The notes under the pieces were generated by a model, which saw only the letters and a list, made by a program, of their open reading frames with translations, was not told the origin of the DNA and searched no databases. Shown here in pieces: positions 1 through 9,183 of a DNA stretch of 44,093 nt. Origin of the DNA: UBA9662 sp002729415. Its GTDB lineage: Bacteria > Poribacteria > WGA-4E > UBA9662. Location: contig PBXZ01000075.1 in assembly GCA_002729415.1 (NCBI GenBank), positions 1 through 44,093 on the forward strand, read 5' to 3'. Each line of letters opens with the position of its first letter. Within the stretch, counting starts at the first letter, position 1. Position numbers and translations under genes: made by a program.

Positions 1-687
1 TTCTTTTCAGATATCAAAGGGTTCAGTGAATTAACGGAGAGGCTTGAACCAGAAATCTTAACGGAACTGGTGACCAGCTATTTAACGGAGATGACCAATA
101 TTGCCATAGACCATGGTGGGACAGTTGATAAGTATATTGGTGATGCAATTATGGTCTTTTTTTGGGACCCGAAATCACTTGGACACAAAGAGGATGCTAT
201 CGCTTGTGTTCAAATGGCGATAGCCATGGTAAAAGCCTTGCGATCGGTTAGATTNTCTTGGGAAAATATGGGGATTTCTCAGCCATTGGACATTCGAATT
301 GGCNTTCATACAGATACATGTACAGTAGGAAACTTTGGTTCTCANGATCGGCTTGANTATACAACCATAGGGAANGGGGTTAATNTGGCTTCGAGANTGG
401 AAACTAATGCAGAGCCTAATCAGATATTGATATCTGAAGATACTTACTTATTGGTAAGAGAAAAAATNAAATGNANAAAGCTAAACAAAATTAGGGTTAA
501 AAATATTGCTCATCCTATACAAACTTACGAAGTAGTTGCTCATTTAAATNTAGATCTATTGGAGGAGGAAATTAAAGANGAGTCGGATGGATTCTCAGTT
601 TATATCGATCCAAAAACTNTTGATCAGATNGAAAAGAAAAAAGAGATNCTCGAGAGAGCATTAAATCTTTTGAGCCAAATTGACTGA
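1..687 (+). CDS. Class III adenylate/guanylate cyclase, C-terminal catalytic part (5' end outside window)
   Basis: The reading frame is open from base 1, and the visible 228 residues are essentially one class III nucleotide cyclase domain. The first metal-binding Asp lies in 'FSDIKGF' at residue 4 and the second in 'GDAIMVFF' at about residue 48, the usual spacing. The Lys in 'VDKYIGDA' is the residue class III enzymes use to recognise adenine, so cAMP is the likelier product. The 'YTTIG-GVN-ASR' segment supplies the transition-state Asn and Arg. About 50 residues follow the domain and end in a charged, probably coiled-coil tail. In this family sensory domains (GAF, FHA, CHASE2, membrane segments) usually sit N-terminal and would lie off-window. 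Several residues are unresolved because of N. It converges on the lipoprotein gene at 897. Confidence 0.9.
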   Translation, partial: FFSDIKGFSELTERLEPEILTELVTSYLTEMTNIAIDHGGTVDKYIGDAIMVFFWDPKSLGHKEDAIACVQMAIAMVKALRSVRXSWENMGISQPLDIRIGXHTDTCTVGNFGSXDRLXYTTIGXGVNXASRXETNAEPNQILISEDTYLLVREKXKXXKLNKIRVKNIAHPIQTYEVVAHLNXDLLEEEIKXESDGFSVYIDPKTXDQXEKKKEXLERALNLLSQID

Positions 688-896
688 AATCCAAGAAAAT
701 GTTGACCCCCGCGATCTGTTCATATATTTTTGTTTTACCCGCAGAATTCCCTTGAATCCTCCATGAAAAGACACCGTCATGTCTCTGGTAAAGGGGGATC
801 ATCTAAGGTTTATGGCTTTTCTGGATACGGAGAGGATTACCCGTTGCCACATTATGCAGATAATTCGAGTTGGCGATCTTTCTAGTAGGGAAACGT

Positions 897-1841
897 CTAT
901 GGATTATATTCTCTCTGCACACCAGCATCAGATACACGGTTAGACCTAGGCTCTAATACTTCATCTACTCCATGAAATTGCTCGCTGTCACGCCCTGTTC
1001 CTCTCTCAATTACATCACTCTTATTGTTACCCAAAATAAAATTCCCTCGTAACCGGCCACCACTATAAACTGCCCATCCTCCGTTTCTGGTGATGTTGTT
1101 AGTCAGAATCTCGGGTTGAGCAGACGAATAACAAACAATCGCATGTTGGTAATTATTCGTTAACTCATTCCTCTCAATTTTTGGTCGGGCCCCATCATCA
1201 CAGATAATGCCAAACTCATTTGCTTGAATCGTATTTTGAATTATTTTAGGTGTGACGCTACCTACACACTTAATTGCAGTTCCGTTTTTGTTAATATCAT
1301 TCTGAGTAATTAGTGGAGAAGAATGGCACAGGATCGCACTTTTACTGTCTGTGATTAGGCAGTACTCCAATTGGGCGGTGTCTGAGTCACAAATGACTGC
1401 GGTGGCAGCATCCTGAATATGACAGTGTACAACACGCGAATTATGACTAGTTGATTTAATGTAAATACCAGCCCAATCTCCAGCAGCGGGAGGATCGGCT
1501 ACTGTGCCAAGCGAACCGAATCTAATCATACGTTCCTGTTCGCCTTCTGCATAAAGGGAACCGAAAATAGCAAGTTGATGGTTGCCAGTAACAGGATCAA
1601 ACCCAATGATTGCCCCAGGACGTATTGTTAGCGATAACCCCTCGGGAACAGTGACATCACCAGTAACGCGAATCACCCCGGACCAGATCTCACTGTTTTC
1701 TAGAACCCCCGTTTTTTCAAGTGGATTCTCGCGTGTTCCGACGTTACCAACATTCACCATCACCTCTTGGCAACCGATGAACAAGACTAACCATATACCT
1801 GAAAAAATCAGTCGAATGGCAACCGCTTTATTCAATCTCAA
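897..1841 (-). CDS. Right-handed beta-helix lipoprotein (NosD/PbH1-type repeats)
   Basis: A short positively charged start and hydrophobic stretch end in the lipobox 'LVLFIGC' (Cys about residue 24), indicating an exported lipidated protein. After about 60 residues there is a run of roughly 22-residue turns, for example 'SSPLITQNDINKNGTAIKC', 'GARPKIERNELTNNY' and 'SAQPEILTNNITRNGG'. This is the pattern of parallel beta-helix repeats found in NosD-like, pectate-lyase-like and surface-adhesion proteins. No catalytic signature was recognised, so binding of polysaccharide or another surface role is only inferred. The start is TTG (1841, or TTG at 1835) and overlaps the end of the preceding cohesin-like gene by 14 bases, implying translational coupling. 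It is the last gene of the three-gene surface module. Confidence 0.75.
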   Translation of the reverse strand: MRLNKAVAIRLIFSGIWLVLFIGCQEVMVNVGNVGTRENPLEKTGVLENSEIWSGVIRVTGDVTVPEGLSLTIRPGAIIGFDPVTGNHQLAIFGSLYAEGEQERMIRFGSLGTVADPPAAGDWAGIYIKSTSHNSRVVHCHIQDAATAVICDSDTAQLEYCLITDSKSAILCHSSPLITQNDINKNGTAIKCVGSVTPKIIQNTIQANEFGIICDDGARPKIERNELTNNYQHAIVCYSSAQPEILTNNITRNGGWAVYSGGRLRGNFILGNNKSDVIERGTGRDSEQFHGVDEVLEPRSNRVSDAGVQREYNP

Positions 1842-2727
1842 TTTTTATTACACCGCGTGGCGTCCGACCATCAGTTGGATTGAGATACTTCTGTGTTTGG
1901 TCGAGATTTTGAAGAGCCTGCCCATCTGGATCCATTAGTTTTGGACTCACCCCGCGTATTAATCGAACTTTGATTTCGGCTGCTCCAGGTTTTACTGCAC
2001 GGAAAGTAGCTACTGCCAAAGTCTGAGGTTTTGAACCAACTGTAACCGAGTCCTGCCCTTTTGTCAGCGTCATGCCAATTGCCATCCGGCCAGGATCGGG
2101 GTCCAAGTTTAAATCATGAACTAGTGGCATGAGCGATTTCGAAAAAGGCGAATCCTCATCGGCATTGAGTGATTTGGCCTCCACATTCAAGGCAAAAAGT
2201 CGGCTTCGCGTATAATCCAACTCCACAACGACACCAAAGAGATTCTCGACATTCTTAACTTTAATCTCAACTGGAACCTCTTCACCAGGACTGAAAACTA
2301 GTTTGGGGGTATCAATGATTAATAACGGAACACCAATCGGATCAAGCGTAATATCGGCAGAAATCGGCTGATTCCCGACATAAGGAAACTCTTGGCGTCC
2401 TTCTAATACTAGGTCACCATACTCATATCCTCGAACTTCAATAATTCGATTTTCACCTATTGGAACACGAAGCGTAGAGAATTTTGTAGCTTTAGGCACC
2501 AGAACAAATTGGTCACGGATTGGGGGATCAAATGGAACCTGCTTTCCCCTGGCATCAAGATAGAGAAACTCTACTACTACTTTGAGCTCAGGTGTTTGAA
2601 AGGAAGGTGCAAGAGCAATAGTAACACTGGTTAATTGATCGCCTTCTACTCTGGCGAAATCACGAGATATATCACATCCCGTGGTAGAAATAATTACAAG
2701 GAGGCAGATAACCCAAAAACACTTCAT
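1828..2727 (-). CDS. Lipoprotein with cohesin-like domain
   Basis: I chose the ATG at 2727 because GGGAAAG sits six bases upstream; a TTG at 2742 would add five residues. The N-terminus 'MKCFWVICLLVIISTTGC' is a lipoprotein signal with Cys at residue 18. The first half (about 30-130) looks like a beta-sandwich. Residues about 134-270 follow the cohesin pattern: 'VFSPGEEVPVEIKVKNVEN' (a ligand-domain opening strand), 'GVVVELDYTRSRL', then 'LAVATFRAVKPGAAEIKV'. Cohesins bind dockerins, and the gene immediately upstream encodes a dockerin-type module. This makes the protein a plausible membrane-anchored partner for it, although binding is inferred. It lies 24 bases after that gene's stop and overlaps the next gene by 14 bases. 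Confidence 0.75.
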   Translation of the reverse strand: MKCFWVICLLVIISTTGCDISRDFARVEGDQLTSVTIALAPSFQTPELKVVVEFLYLDARGKQVPFDPPIRDQFVLVPKATKFSTLRVPIGENRIIEVRGYEYGDLVLEGRQEFPYVGNQPISADITLDPIGVPLLIIDTPKLVFSPGEEVPVEIKVKNVENLFGVVVELDYTRSRLFALNVEAKSLNADEDSPFSKSLMPLVHDLNLDPDPGRMAIGMTLTKGQDSVTVGSKPQTLAVATFRAVKPGAAEIKVRLIRGVSPKLMDPDGQALQNLDQTQKYLNPTDGRTPRGVIKIEIE

Positions 2728-2751
2728 ATTAAACTTTCCCAAACTATTTGC

Positions 2752-5700
2752 TTACTTCAAGATAATAAGTCGTTTTTGTCCAGAAAAATTGCCGGCTTTA
2801 ATCCGGTAGAAATAGATTCCACTTGCTATCAATTCACCCCAATCGCTTCGACCATCCCAGTAGGCAGCGTTAGCACGGCTAAGATAATACCCGGCTTTCT
2901 TATATCCAAGATCGAGCCCTCTCACTTTTCGGCCTTTTAAATCGTAGATCGCGATTGATACTTCTTGAGGTTCTGCGAGTTGGAATGGAATCCAAGTCTC
3001 TGGATTAAAAGGATTCGGATAATTATTGAGCAATTTCGTAACTGTGGGGAGACTCTGCATACGCAATTGATCAATAATCTTTCTCAATGCTACAGCGAGC
3101 TCACTACCAGCACCAATTTCACGACTTCTGTTTTTCAGGCCGAAATACATTTTTTCATAAATCTCAATCATCTCAGAATCGGAAAATTGAGACTGAATTG
3201 GAGAATTGGGCACAGGTAACGTAATACTACCATCTACTATTTTCTTCCAATTATCATTAATGGTAAAAACATCATCGAGATTAATAACACCATCCCCATT
3301 TGCGTCGGCATAGGTTGCCTGTTTGTTTGACCATGATATGGCAGGCTGCAATCGCCAGCTACTATTTCCCTTTCGACGAAGTTCGCCAGTAAGTCCCCAA
3401 AATCGACCAACTGGCAGAATATCAAAAACATTTACATTACCATCACGGTTGGTATCACCAGGCCAAACAATTAANCCTGTNGTAAATTCGAGGGCAGNTG
3501 CTTCTAAAAATTTCCCATTTACATCTTCAATTCCNCTACTGACACGNATGGTAATTGTTTCCTTCTCACGCAGGATACTTCCTGGATTGAAGGTGATCAT
3601 GTTNGTNCCCNNNACTGCGTACTGCTTCTCATTNTGAGAATAGGTAATAATAGAACCACTTTCCAACTTTCCTTCAACTCTAAAATTAAATGGTGTTAGT
3701 GTTTCCATATTGAGTTGGGAAAACGTAGGGNCTCGAACTCGAATTCGGTCAGTTACAGCNACCTCNGTTGTTCGATTNGGNTCAATTAAATCAATTAATT
3801 CTCCTGTTCTCTCNTCCTTNANTAGGATTCCAATGTCCCAGATCAATANTGTTCCATCAAGCGATGAAGAANCNAACAGATTCGTGCCGTCATCGAGCCG
3901 TGAGAAAACTAGCCCTGTCACTTTTTCTGTGTGGCCGCTGAATTGTTGTACTCCTTCTTCCGGGTTACCGTGGCTCCACATCAAAATTGAGTTATCGATT
4001 CCAACAGCCACGAAACGACCATCAAGAGAAATGCCCAAGGCAGCAACTTCACCACCCGCAACGCTTTTGTCTACGGAAAGCTGATGTGTTTGAAGAATTG
4101 AACGGTCCTTCAAAATATCATAAAACTGGACGAATCCATTCTTCAGACCAATAATAAAACGGTTATCATCCTTGACTGGGCTGAAAGCTACTTTTGCACC
4201 TGCAGCACCTATATTAAGAACCGAATCTCCTGATTTACCTGTAAATTTTTGGATACCTTGATCTAGGGAAACCTGATAGAGTGCGACAGTATTGTTTGCT
4301 GTAAGTAACGCTATTACTGTCCCATCGAAATTAAAACTGATATCAATCAGAGGAATACCTTTGAAATCAAGATCGTTTTCAAACTGAGGAGCTCCTTTTT
4401 GGCGCACGCGAACACTACCGTCTTTCGCCACGGAACCGATCCATTGTCCTGATGGGTCGTAGGCAACCACATTGGATATCGTCGTCTCAGGATGACTCAA
4501 CCCTGACTGTGCCGCGCTATCACTTGGAGGATCAGATGTAATATCCAACACCATTATTTCATTGCTTTGTAATGCAATAGCGACTTCGTCGGCAGACGGA
4601 CTTAGCTTGATATCATTCACTTTGGAGGGGAAAGGTAAGTTTCGCTTTTCTGTCATCTCCTCCAAATCCCAAATCACTGCCCTTTTTGATTTGTAATTGA
4701 CCAATAATTGGCGATTGGTGGTTGTGAACGAGGAATGAATTGAGAAGACCTGCGGATAAAAATCTGTAAATTCGGTGTTAATTGGAACTGCGATGTCAGC
4801 CAATCCAAGTTTGAAAAGTACAAAGGATTGGTTAAGCGGATTATTATCCGCACCAATTGCTAAAACCTTTTTCTTGGGATGAAATGCCAGTGTAATACTA
4901 TCAGCACTAAAGTCCCGATTAAGCAGGGGGCTGCCTTTCCGAGTTGCATCAGATTGGAAGACTTCCCATACTCGAAGTTTCTGATCAGTCGCAATTGCAA
5001 GAAGGTTTCGTTGAGTTGGGTGAAAAATAATGTCGAAGATCTCTTCATTAGGAATCTGGGTTAAAAACTCAGGTCTAGGGTCTGCAACAACCTGACGATA
5101 GATTTCACTTGAATTGGTTTGGATATTATACGCACCAATTAATAAGTGGTTTCCATCGCTATTGAAAGTTATATTATTAATGACAAGATCTACAGGTAGA
5201 ATCCCTTTTTGAATGTTACGGAATATTGATTCTGTTGAACTCTTCCGCCAAATAAAAATCTCTGTCTTAGAGGCAACTGCAATACGTTGATCCATACCCG
5301 AAGGCCCAGGGTCGAATGTCACATCAACAACTTCACCTTCAAGTATGAAAATTTGTGACAAACTTGTTTCATCCTCACCAACAGCATAAACAAAAACCTC
5401 GCTTTGCTCTTTCTTCTTTCCTTCTTGAANAATAGTNCCAACAGCCATCCATTCTTCATCAGTGCTNATGGCAACTGTTTGAATTGGTGTTCTTTGGACT
5501 TGNAATGGNGAGTTAATTGAATAACGAGGATTATTTAAATCAAAGATCNTCAAACCATTTGTGGTAGCAATCGCAACCCGCTCATGTGACATAAACCCCA
5601 ANTCTACGGCAAAATTTTCTAACCGGATGAATCCTGCCTGCTTCAAACTAGCGGCATCAATAATGCGCACACCAACTGATGTTGTAAGGGTTATTAGTTT

Positions 5701-5862
5701 TGCATCCGGNGAATAATTTATTCGTTGGATGCGACCGTATCCTATGCGATCAACTGCTTTGTCGGGAAGAAAACCATTACTATCTGAAACAACTAGTGAT
5801 GACACAAAAAAAACANCAACAAAAAGCCCAACCGAAAAAAAACTTCCCCTGAATCTAACCAT
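2752..5862 (-). CDS. Secreted WD40-propeller protein with SbsA-like Ig domain, dockerin-type module and C-terminal sorting domain
   Basis: Residue numbers use the longer start (ATG 5868, 1038 aa). The ATG at 5862 is preferred because AGGAA lies six bases before it but directly abuts 5868. A signal peptide (about 5-30) is followed by WD40-like propeller blades to about 680, for example 'GHTEKVTGLVFS' and 'SSSLDGT-LIWD'. Residues about 710-798 resemble a bacterial SbsA-type Ig domain. Residues 802-878 carry two dockerin calcium loops, 'DTNRDGNVNVFD' (805-816) and 'DANGDGVINLDD' (855-866). Residues about 948-1038 form the FlgD-Ig/type IX-like C-terminal domain starting 'NYPNPFNPETWIPF' and ending in a basic, hydrophobic tail. 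This domain type directs export through, or attachment at, the outer membrane in type IX systems and is common in Poribacteria. It is the first gene of the surface module. Confidence 0.88.
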   Translation of the reverse strand: MVRFRGSFFSVGLFVXVFFVSSLVVSDSNGFLPDKAVDRIGYGRIQRINYXPDAKLITLTTSVGVRIIDAASLKQAGFIRLENFAVXLGFMSHERVAIATTNGLXIFDLNNPRYSINXPXQVQRTPIQTVAXSTDEEWMAVXTIXQEGKKKEQSEVFVYAVGEDETSLSQIFILEGEVVDVTFDPGPSGMDQRIAVASKTEIFIWRKSSTESIFRNIQKGILPVDLVINNITFNSDGNHLLIGAYNIQTNSSEIYRQVVADPRPEFLTQIPNEEIFDIIFHPTQRNLLAIATDQKLRVWEVFQSDATRKGSPLLNRDFSADSITLAFHPKKKVLAIGADNNPLNQSFVLFKLGLADIAVPINTEFTDFYPQVFSIHSSFTTTNRQLLVNYKSKRAVIWDLEEMTEKRNLPFPSKVNDIKLSPSADEVAIALQSNEIMVLDITSDPPSDSAAQSGLSHPETTISNVVAYDPSGQWIGSVAKDGSVRVRQKGAPQFENDLDFKGIPLIDISFNFDGTVIALLTANNTVALYQVSLDQGIQKFTGKSGDSVLNIGAAGAKVAFSPVKDDNRFIIGLKNGFVQFYDILKDRSILQTHQLSVDKSVAGGEVAALGISLDGRFVAVGIDNSILMWSHGNPEEGVQQFSGHTEKVTGLVFSRLDDGTNLXXSSSLDGTXLIWDIGILXKXERTGELIDLIXXNRTXEXAVTDRIRVRXPTFSQLNMETLTPFNFRVEGKLESGSIITYSXNEKQYAXXXXNMITFNPGSILREKETITXRVSXGIEDVNGKFLEAXALEFXTXLIVWPGDTNRDGNVNVFDILPVGRFWGLTGELRRKGNSSWRLQPAISWSNKQATYADANGDGVINLDDVFTINDNWKKIVDGSITLPVPNSPIQSQFSDSEMIEIYEKMYFGLKNRSREIGAGSELAVALRKIIDQLRMQSLPTVTKLLNNYPNPFNPETWIPFQLAEPQEVSIAIYDLKGRKVRGLDLGYKKAGYYLSRANAAYWDGRSDWGELIASGIYFYRIKAGNFSGQKRLIILK

Positions 5863-5979
5863 TTGCATTTCCTAGTCGACCAAGCTATATTCAAACGCTG
5901 CGATACATAGCATAGTGCTTGTAATGTAGCCTTTCATCGCTCCAGTACATAGTAACGTTGAACTTCCTCACAAACATAT

Positions 5980-6008
5980 AATNTAGCACACGTTGAAACC
6001 ACTGTCAA
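5980..6008 (-). promoter_or_regulatory. Sigma-70-type promoter for the WD40/cohesin/beta-helix operon
   Basis: Read on the minus strand there is a perfect -35 TTGACA (6008-6003), a 17-base spacer and TANATT as -10 (5985-5980, one base unresolved). Transcription would begin about 105 bases before the WD40 gene. It stands back to back with the histidine-kinase promoter. Confidence 0.6.
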
Positions 6009-6035
6009 TAAGGAAATCCTTGGATTAGGATTTCT

Positions 6036-6065
6036 TTGACTTCGCTGCTCTATTTNCGTTATAAT
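6036..6065 (+). promoter_or_regulatory. Sigma-70-type promoter for the histidine kinase-porX operon
   Basis: TTGACT (6036-6041), an 18-base spacer and a perfect TATAAT (6060-6065), about 37 bases before the kinase start. The two -35 boxes of the divergent promoters are only about 27 bases apart, so one bound regulator could affect both. Confidence 0.65.
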
Positions 6066-6102
6066 ACCGAAGTTATGTAGGGCTTTTGAGTGTGGAGCTA
6101 TA

Positions 6103-7587
6103 ATGCTTTTCGGACNGGAGAAGCTCGCCACAAGATCTGTTGCATCGGCTTTTTTGCTCGCCTACTTTGTTGTCGGTATCTTCAGCCTATCGTGCGCATT
6201 TGTCTATTATACAAGACAAATCATCGAACTGAACTGGAATCTTGAAAAGCAGGTTACCCCGCTNGCTAACTTAGCCGCAGCGATTCCAAGTTTAACAGAG
6301 GTGAGCTTGCAAAATCGGCTTAATGAGTTCATTGTCCAATCTCTCCCCTTGAGTCGTTTATCATTCATNATCACAGATAGTACGGGTGAGCAAATCNTAA
6401 CTGCACGCGGTATTNACCCNGCTATTGAGNAGAAATTGAATGAGACCCCGCAAGTACCNTTTTCTAAGGCAGAANAAAAGAAAGTTNATGACNTCCTTAG
6501 CCGAATGAAAAATGAAGGCAAAGTAAGTACAATTCGTTACATGNTTGAAAACAGGAAAACTTACGGTTACATCTACCATGGTGAGACAGATGTAAATGCT
6601 ATAGATCAATTGCCTTTCGTGTTTACTGACTTGGGGAAAACCCCCCAGAAATGGCAGATTTGGGGGGACTTGATCCAGCGTAAAGGCTCAAATCCCAATC
6701 AAGTTCAACAAGCAAAGCAATTAATTCGTAACTCTACGTCACAAGATCTTTTCGTGCCAATTCAAACAACGCCGTTGTGGGAAACAGGTTACTTCTATTA
6801 CCAGAAGGCGCCGTACTATGGTCTAATCATAATGCCGATTGTCCTGACCTCCGTTTTCTCTGTTTTTCTTGCTCTTGGGTTTGTGGCATTTCGTCAGATT
6901 AAAGCTTTTGAGCAAACGGCTATTTGGTGTGGGCTAGCGAAAGAAACAGCTCATCAACTTGGAACGCCAATTTCTTCCCTTATCGGATGGATTGAGTTGC
7001 TTGAGGAGCAAAACGTCGCAAAAGATGACTCCGCAACTAACGAGATCCACACTGCTATGCGAAAAGACACTGATCGACTTCAGAGTATTACGAAACGGTT
7101 TAGTCGCATTGGATCTGACCCAAGCAAAAACAAGGCGGATGTCAACCAAATTATCGATGAGGCAGTTGAATATTTTCAGAAGCGTCTGCCGCGTCACTCA
7201 GCACGAGTTAAGATTATAGTCAATCATGGCGAGATTCCCCAAGTAACTGTAAACCGGGAGCTCTTGCAATGGGTGCTGGAGAATTTAATTCGGAATTCAC
7301 TTGACGCAATGGACAAGCCTACAGGTGTCATTGAAGTTAAGTCTGGATATGAACAAAAGAAAAATCAGATTATAATTGAATACTATGATAATGGCAAAGG
7401 GATTCTCCGAGGAAATCAAAAAAAGATCTTTCAACCAGGCATGACGACCAAAAAACACGGCTGGGGAATGGGATTAGCACTTGTAAAGCGAATTGTTGAA
7501 GAATACCATAAAGGTAAAATTAAATTGGTGAACAGCAATCCACGAGGGACACAATTTAATATTTCATTGCCAGTCGAAAGAAATTAG
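6103..7587 (+). CDS. Membrane sensor histidine kinase, probable PorY-type partner of the adjacent PorX
   Basis: A GGAG box lies six bases before the ATG. Transmembrane helices are predicted at about 12-35 and 239-263, enclosing a roughly 200-residue extracytoplasmic sensor region of no recognised family. The H-box is 'KETAHQLGTPISSLIGW' with the phospho-accepting His at 284; this 'AHQLGTPISS' variant is typical of kinases paired with PglZ-type regulators. The ATPase domain shows the N-box 'ENLIRNSLDAMD' (catalytic Asn 398), the G1 box 'DNGKGI' (429-434) and the G2 box 'GWGMGLAL' (453-460). It would autophosphorylate and pass phosphate to the response regulator starting 38 bases downstream. 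PorY identity is inferred from context: in Porphyromonas porX and porY are unlinked, here they are neighbours. Confidence 0.88.
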   Translation: MLFGXEKLATRSVASAFLLAYFVVGIFSLSCAFVYYTRQIIELNWNLEKQVTPXANLAAAIPSLTEVSLQNRLNEFIVQSLPLSRLSFXITDSTGEQIXTARGIXXAIEXKLNETPQVXFSKAEXKKVXDXLSRMKNEGKVSTIRYMXENRKTYGYIYHGETDVNAIDQLPFVFTDLGKTPQKWQIWGDLIQRKGSNPNQVQQAKQLIRNSTSQDLFVPIQTTPLWETGYFYYQKAPYYGLIIMPIVLTSVFSVFLALGFVAFRQIKAFEQTAIWCGLAKETAHQLGTPISSLIGWIELLEEQNVAKDDSATNEIHTAMRKDTDRLQSITKRFSRIGSDPSKNKADVNQIIDEAVEYFQKRLPRHSARVKIIVNHGEIPQVTVNRELLQWVLENLIRNSLDAMDKPTGVIEVKSGYEQKKNQIIIEYYDNGKGILRGNQKKIFQPGMTTKKHGWGMGLALVKRIVEEYHKGKIKLVNSNPRGTQFNISLPVERN

Positions 7588-7625
7588 ATGTTAAAGATAC
7601 TCAAGAAGGGATTAAGTAAACAAAA

Positions 7626-9182
7626 ATGCAGGCCACAACACATAGCATTTTGTGGGTCGATGATGAAATAGACGTTTTAGAACCGCATATATGCTCCCTC
7701 CGTAACAGGCATTACTCGGTTACCCCAGTCTCAAATGGTGCTGATGCAGTTGCGATTATTAAAGAATCGCACTATGATGTGGTAATCCTAGACCAAATGA
7801 TGCCGGGGCAGGATGGAATAGAGACACTCGATCAAATCCGAGAGGTCGATTCGAGTGTACCAATAATTATGGTCACTCAAATTAGTGACGAGTTATTCAT
7901 CGAGGAAGCGCTGGGAAAGCAGATTGACAGTTTCTTAGTTAAACCGGTTGGGGTCGCTCAAATTGTGTCAACTTTGAAGAGGGTTCTCGATCAAAACAGC
8001 ATCGTTGAAGGGCAAATCCCACGGAACTACACAGAAAGCTTCAACGAAATCAGGGAATTAACCCAAGGCCATTCAGATTGGAAAACTTGGATAGACATAT
8101 ATTTAAAATTGCTTTCTTGGGACGTGGCATTTGATGAACTAGGAGAAACAGGTTTTAAAGAAACACATAAAGAACAGAAAAAAGAGTGTGAAACTTTCTT
8201 TTCTAGATATATTGAAGAAAATTATGCTGGTTGGGTGAATGCCAAGGACCGACCAGTCTTATCAGTAGACATTTTGAATAAATATGTTATTCCTCATTTA
8301 CGCGAAAAAAGGCAAGTTTATTACATTGTTGTTGATTGTATGCGCCTAGATCACTGGCTAATAATTGAGCCAATACTGAGGCAATTCTTCTACATGAATC
8401 AAGATTATTATTATTCAATTTTACCGAGTGCTACACTCTATTCTCGTAACGCTCTCTTTAGTGGGTTGTTTCCAAGTGAAATTGCTCAGGAGTATCCAGA
8501 GTACTGGCAAGAGGGAGATGTAGATGAAACAAGCACAAATCGATATGAGAAAAAACTACTCCAATCAAAACTGCAACAAGAAGGTATTCAACTAAAACCA
8601 CAATTAAGGTATTTTAAGATTTTTGATGTTAAAGGTGGCAATGAGTTCATGCGCCAAGTCACTGCTTTCGATCAGATCAGCCTCTCGACACTGGTCGTTA
8701 ATTTTGTTGATATTTTGACACATCAACGCTCACAATCAGACATTTTACAACAGATTTCTCCAGATGAATCGGCTTTCCGATCTCTGGTGAAATCGTGGTT
8801 TACACATTCTGTATTGTTTGAAATCCTCAAAATTATTGCTAACCGAAATGCCATGGTAGTCTTGACTTCTGATCACGGTTCAACTTTGTGTAACCGTCCT
8901 TCCCGAGCCTTTGGCAATCGTGAAACCTCGACAAGTCTTCGATTTAAATTCGGGACGACATTAAGAGCTGATCAAGCAGTTCACATTGATCGTCCAAATG
9001 AATACAAATTACCAGCAGAAACTCCTNCCAAAAACTATATTCTTGCTAAAGAAGACCACTACTTTGTGTACCCAAATCAGTTTAATGAATACACACGACA
9101 ATTTCGAGGAGGATTTCAGCATGGGGGAATATCAATGGGTGAAATGATTTTGCCTGTTGTTACAATGACACCGCGCAGGTAA
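7626..9182 (+). CDS. porX: PorX-type response regulator: CheY receiver fused to PglZ phosphodiesterase-like domain
   Basis: The 518-residue length and architecture match PorX. The receiver (1-120) has acidic pair Asp12/Asp13, phospho-acceptor Asp56 in 'VVILDQMMPG', Thr84 and Lys106 ('LVKPVG'). A helical linker precedes the PglZ domain (about 225-518), a member of the alkaline-phosphatase superfamily. Candidate metal ligands and catalytic residues are Asp237/Asp242 ('VVDCMRLDHW'), Thr270 ('LPSATLYSRNALFSG'), Asp362/His366 ('VDILTHQ'), Asp416/His417 ('LTSDHGS') and His499 ('FQHGGIS'). In Porphyromonas and relatives, PorX with kinase PorY controls type IX secretion genes, and its PglZ domain is reported to act on oligonucleotides. 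The gene faces, across a divergent promoter, a protein with a type IX-like sorting domain, supporting the same role here. Confidence 0.9.
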   Translation: MQATTHSILWVDDEIDVLEPHICSLRNRHYSVTPVSNGADAVAIIKESHYDVVILDQMMPGQDGIETLDQIREVDSSVPIIMVTQISDELFIEEALGKQIDSFLVKPVGVAQIVSTLKRVLDQNSIVEGQIPRNYTESFNEIRELTQGHSDWKTWIDIYLKLLSWDVAFDELGETGFKETHKEQKKECETFFSRYIEENYAGWVNAKDRPVLSVDILNKYVIPHLREKRQVYYIVVDCMRLDHWLIIEPILRQFFYMNQDYYYSILPSATLYSRNALFSGLFPSEIAQEYPEYWQEGDVDETSTNRYEKKLLQSKLQQEGIQLKPQLRYFKIFDVKGGNEFMRQVTAFDQISLSTLVVNFVDILTHQRSQSDILQQISPDESAFRSLVKSWFTHSVLFEILKIIANRNAMVVLTSDHGSTLCNRPSRAFGNRETSTSLRFKFGTTLRADQAVHIDRPNEYKLPAETPXKNYILAKEDHYFVYPNQFNEYTRQFRGGFQHGGISMGEMILPVVTMTPRR

Positions 9183-9183
9183 A

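Noticed and set aside
572..802. 76-codon minus-strand frame
   Set aside because: It overlaps the cyclase gene antisense, contains several unresolved codons, and has no ribosome-binding site or family resemblance.
763..885. 40-codon plus-strand frame after the cyclase gene
   Set aside because: No ribosome-binding site and no homology recognised; it lies in a short gap between convergent genes.
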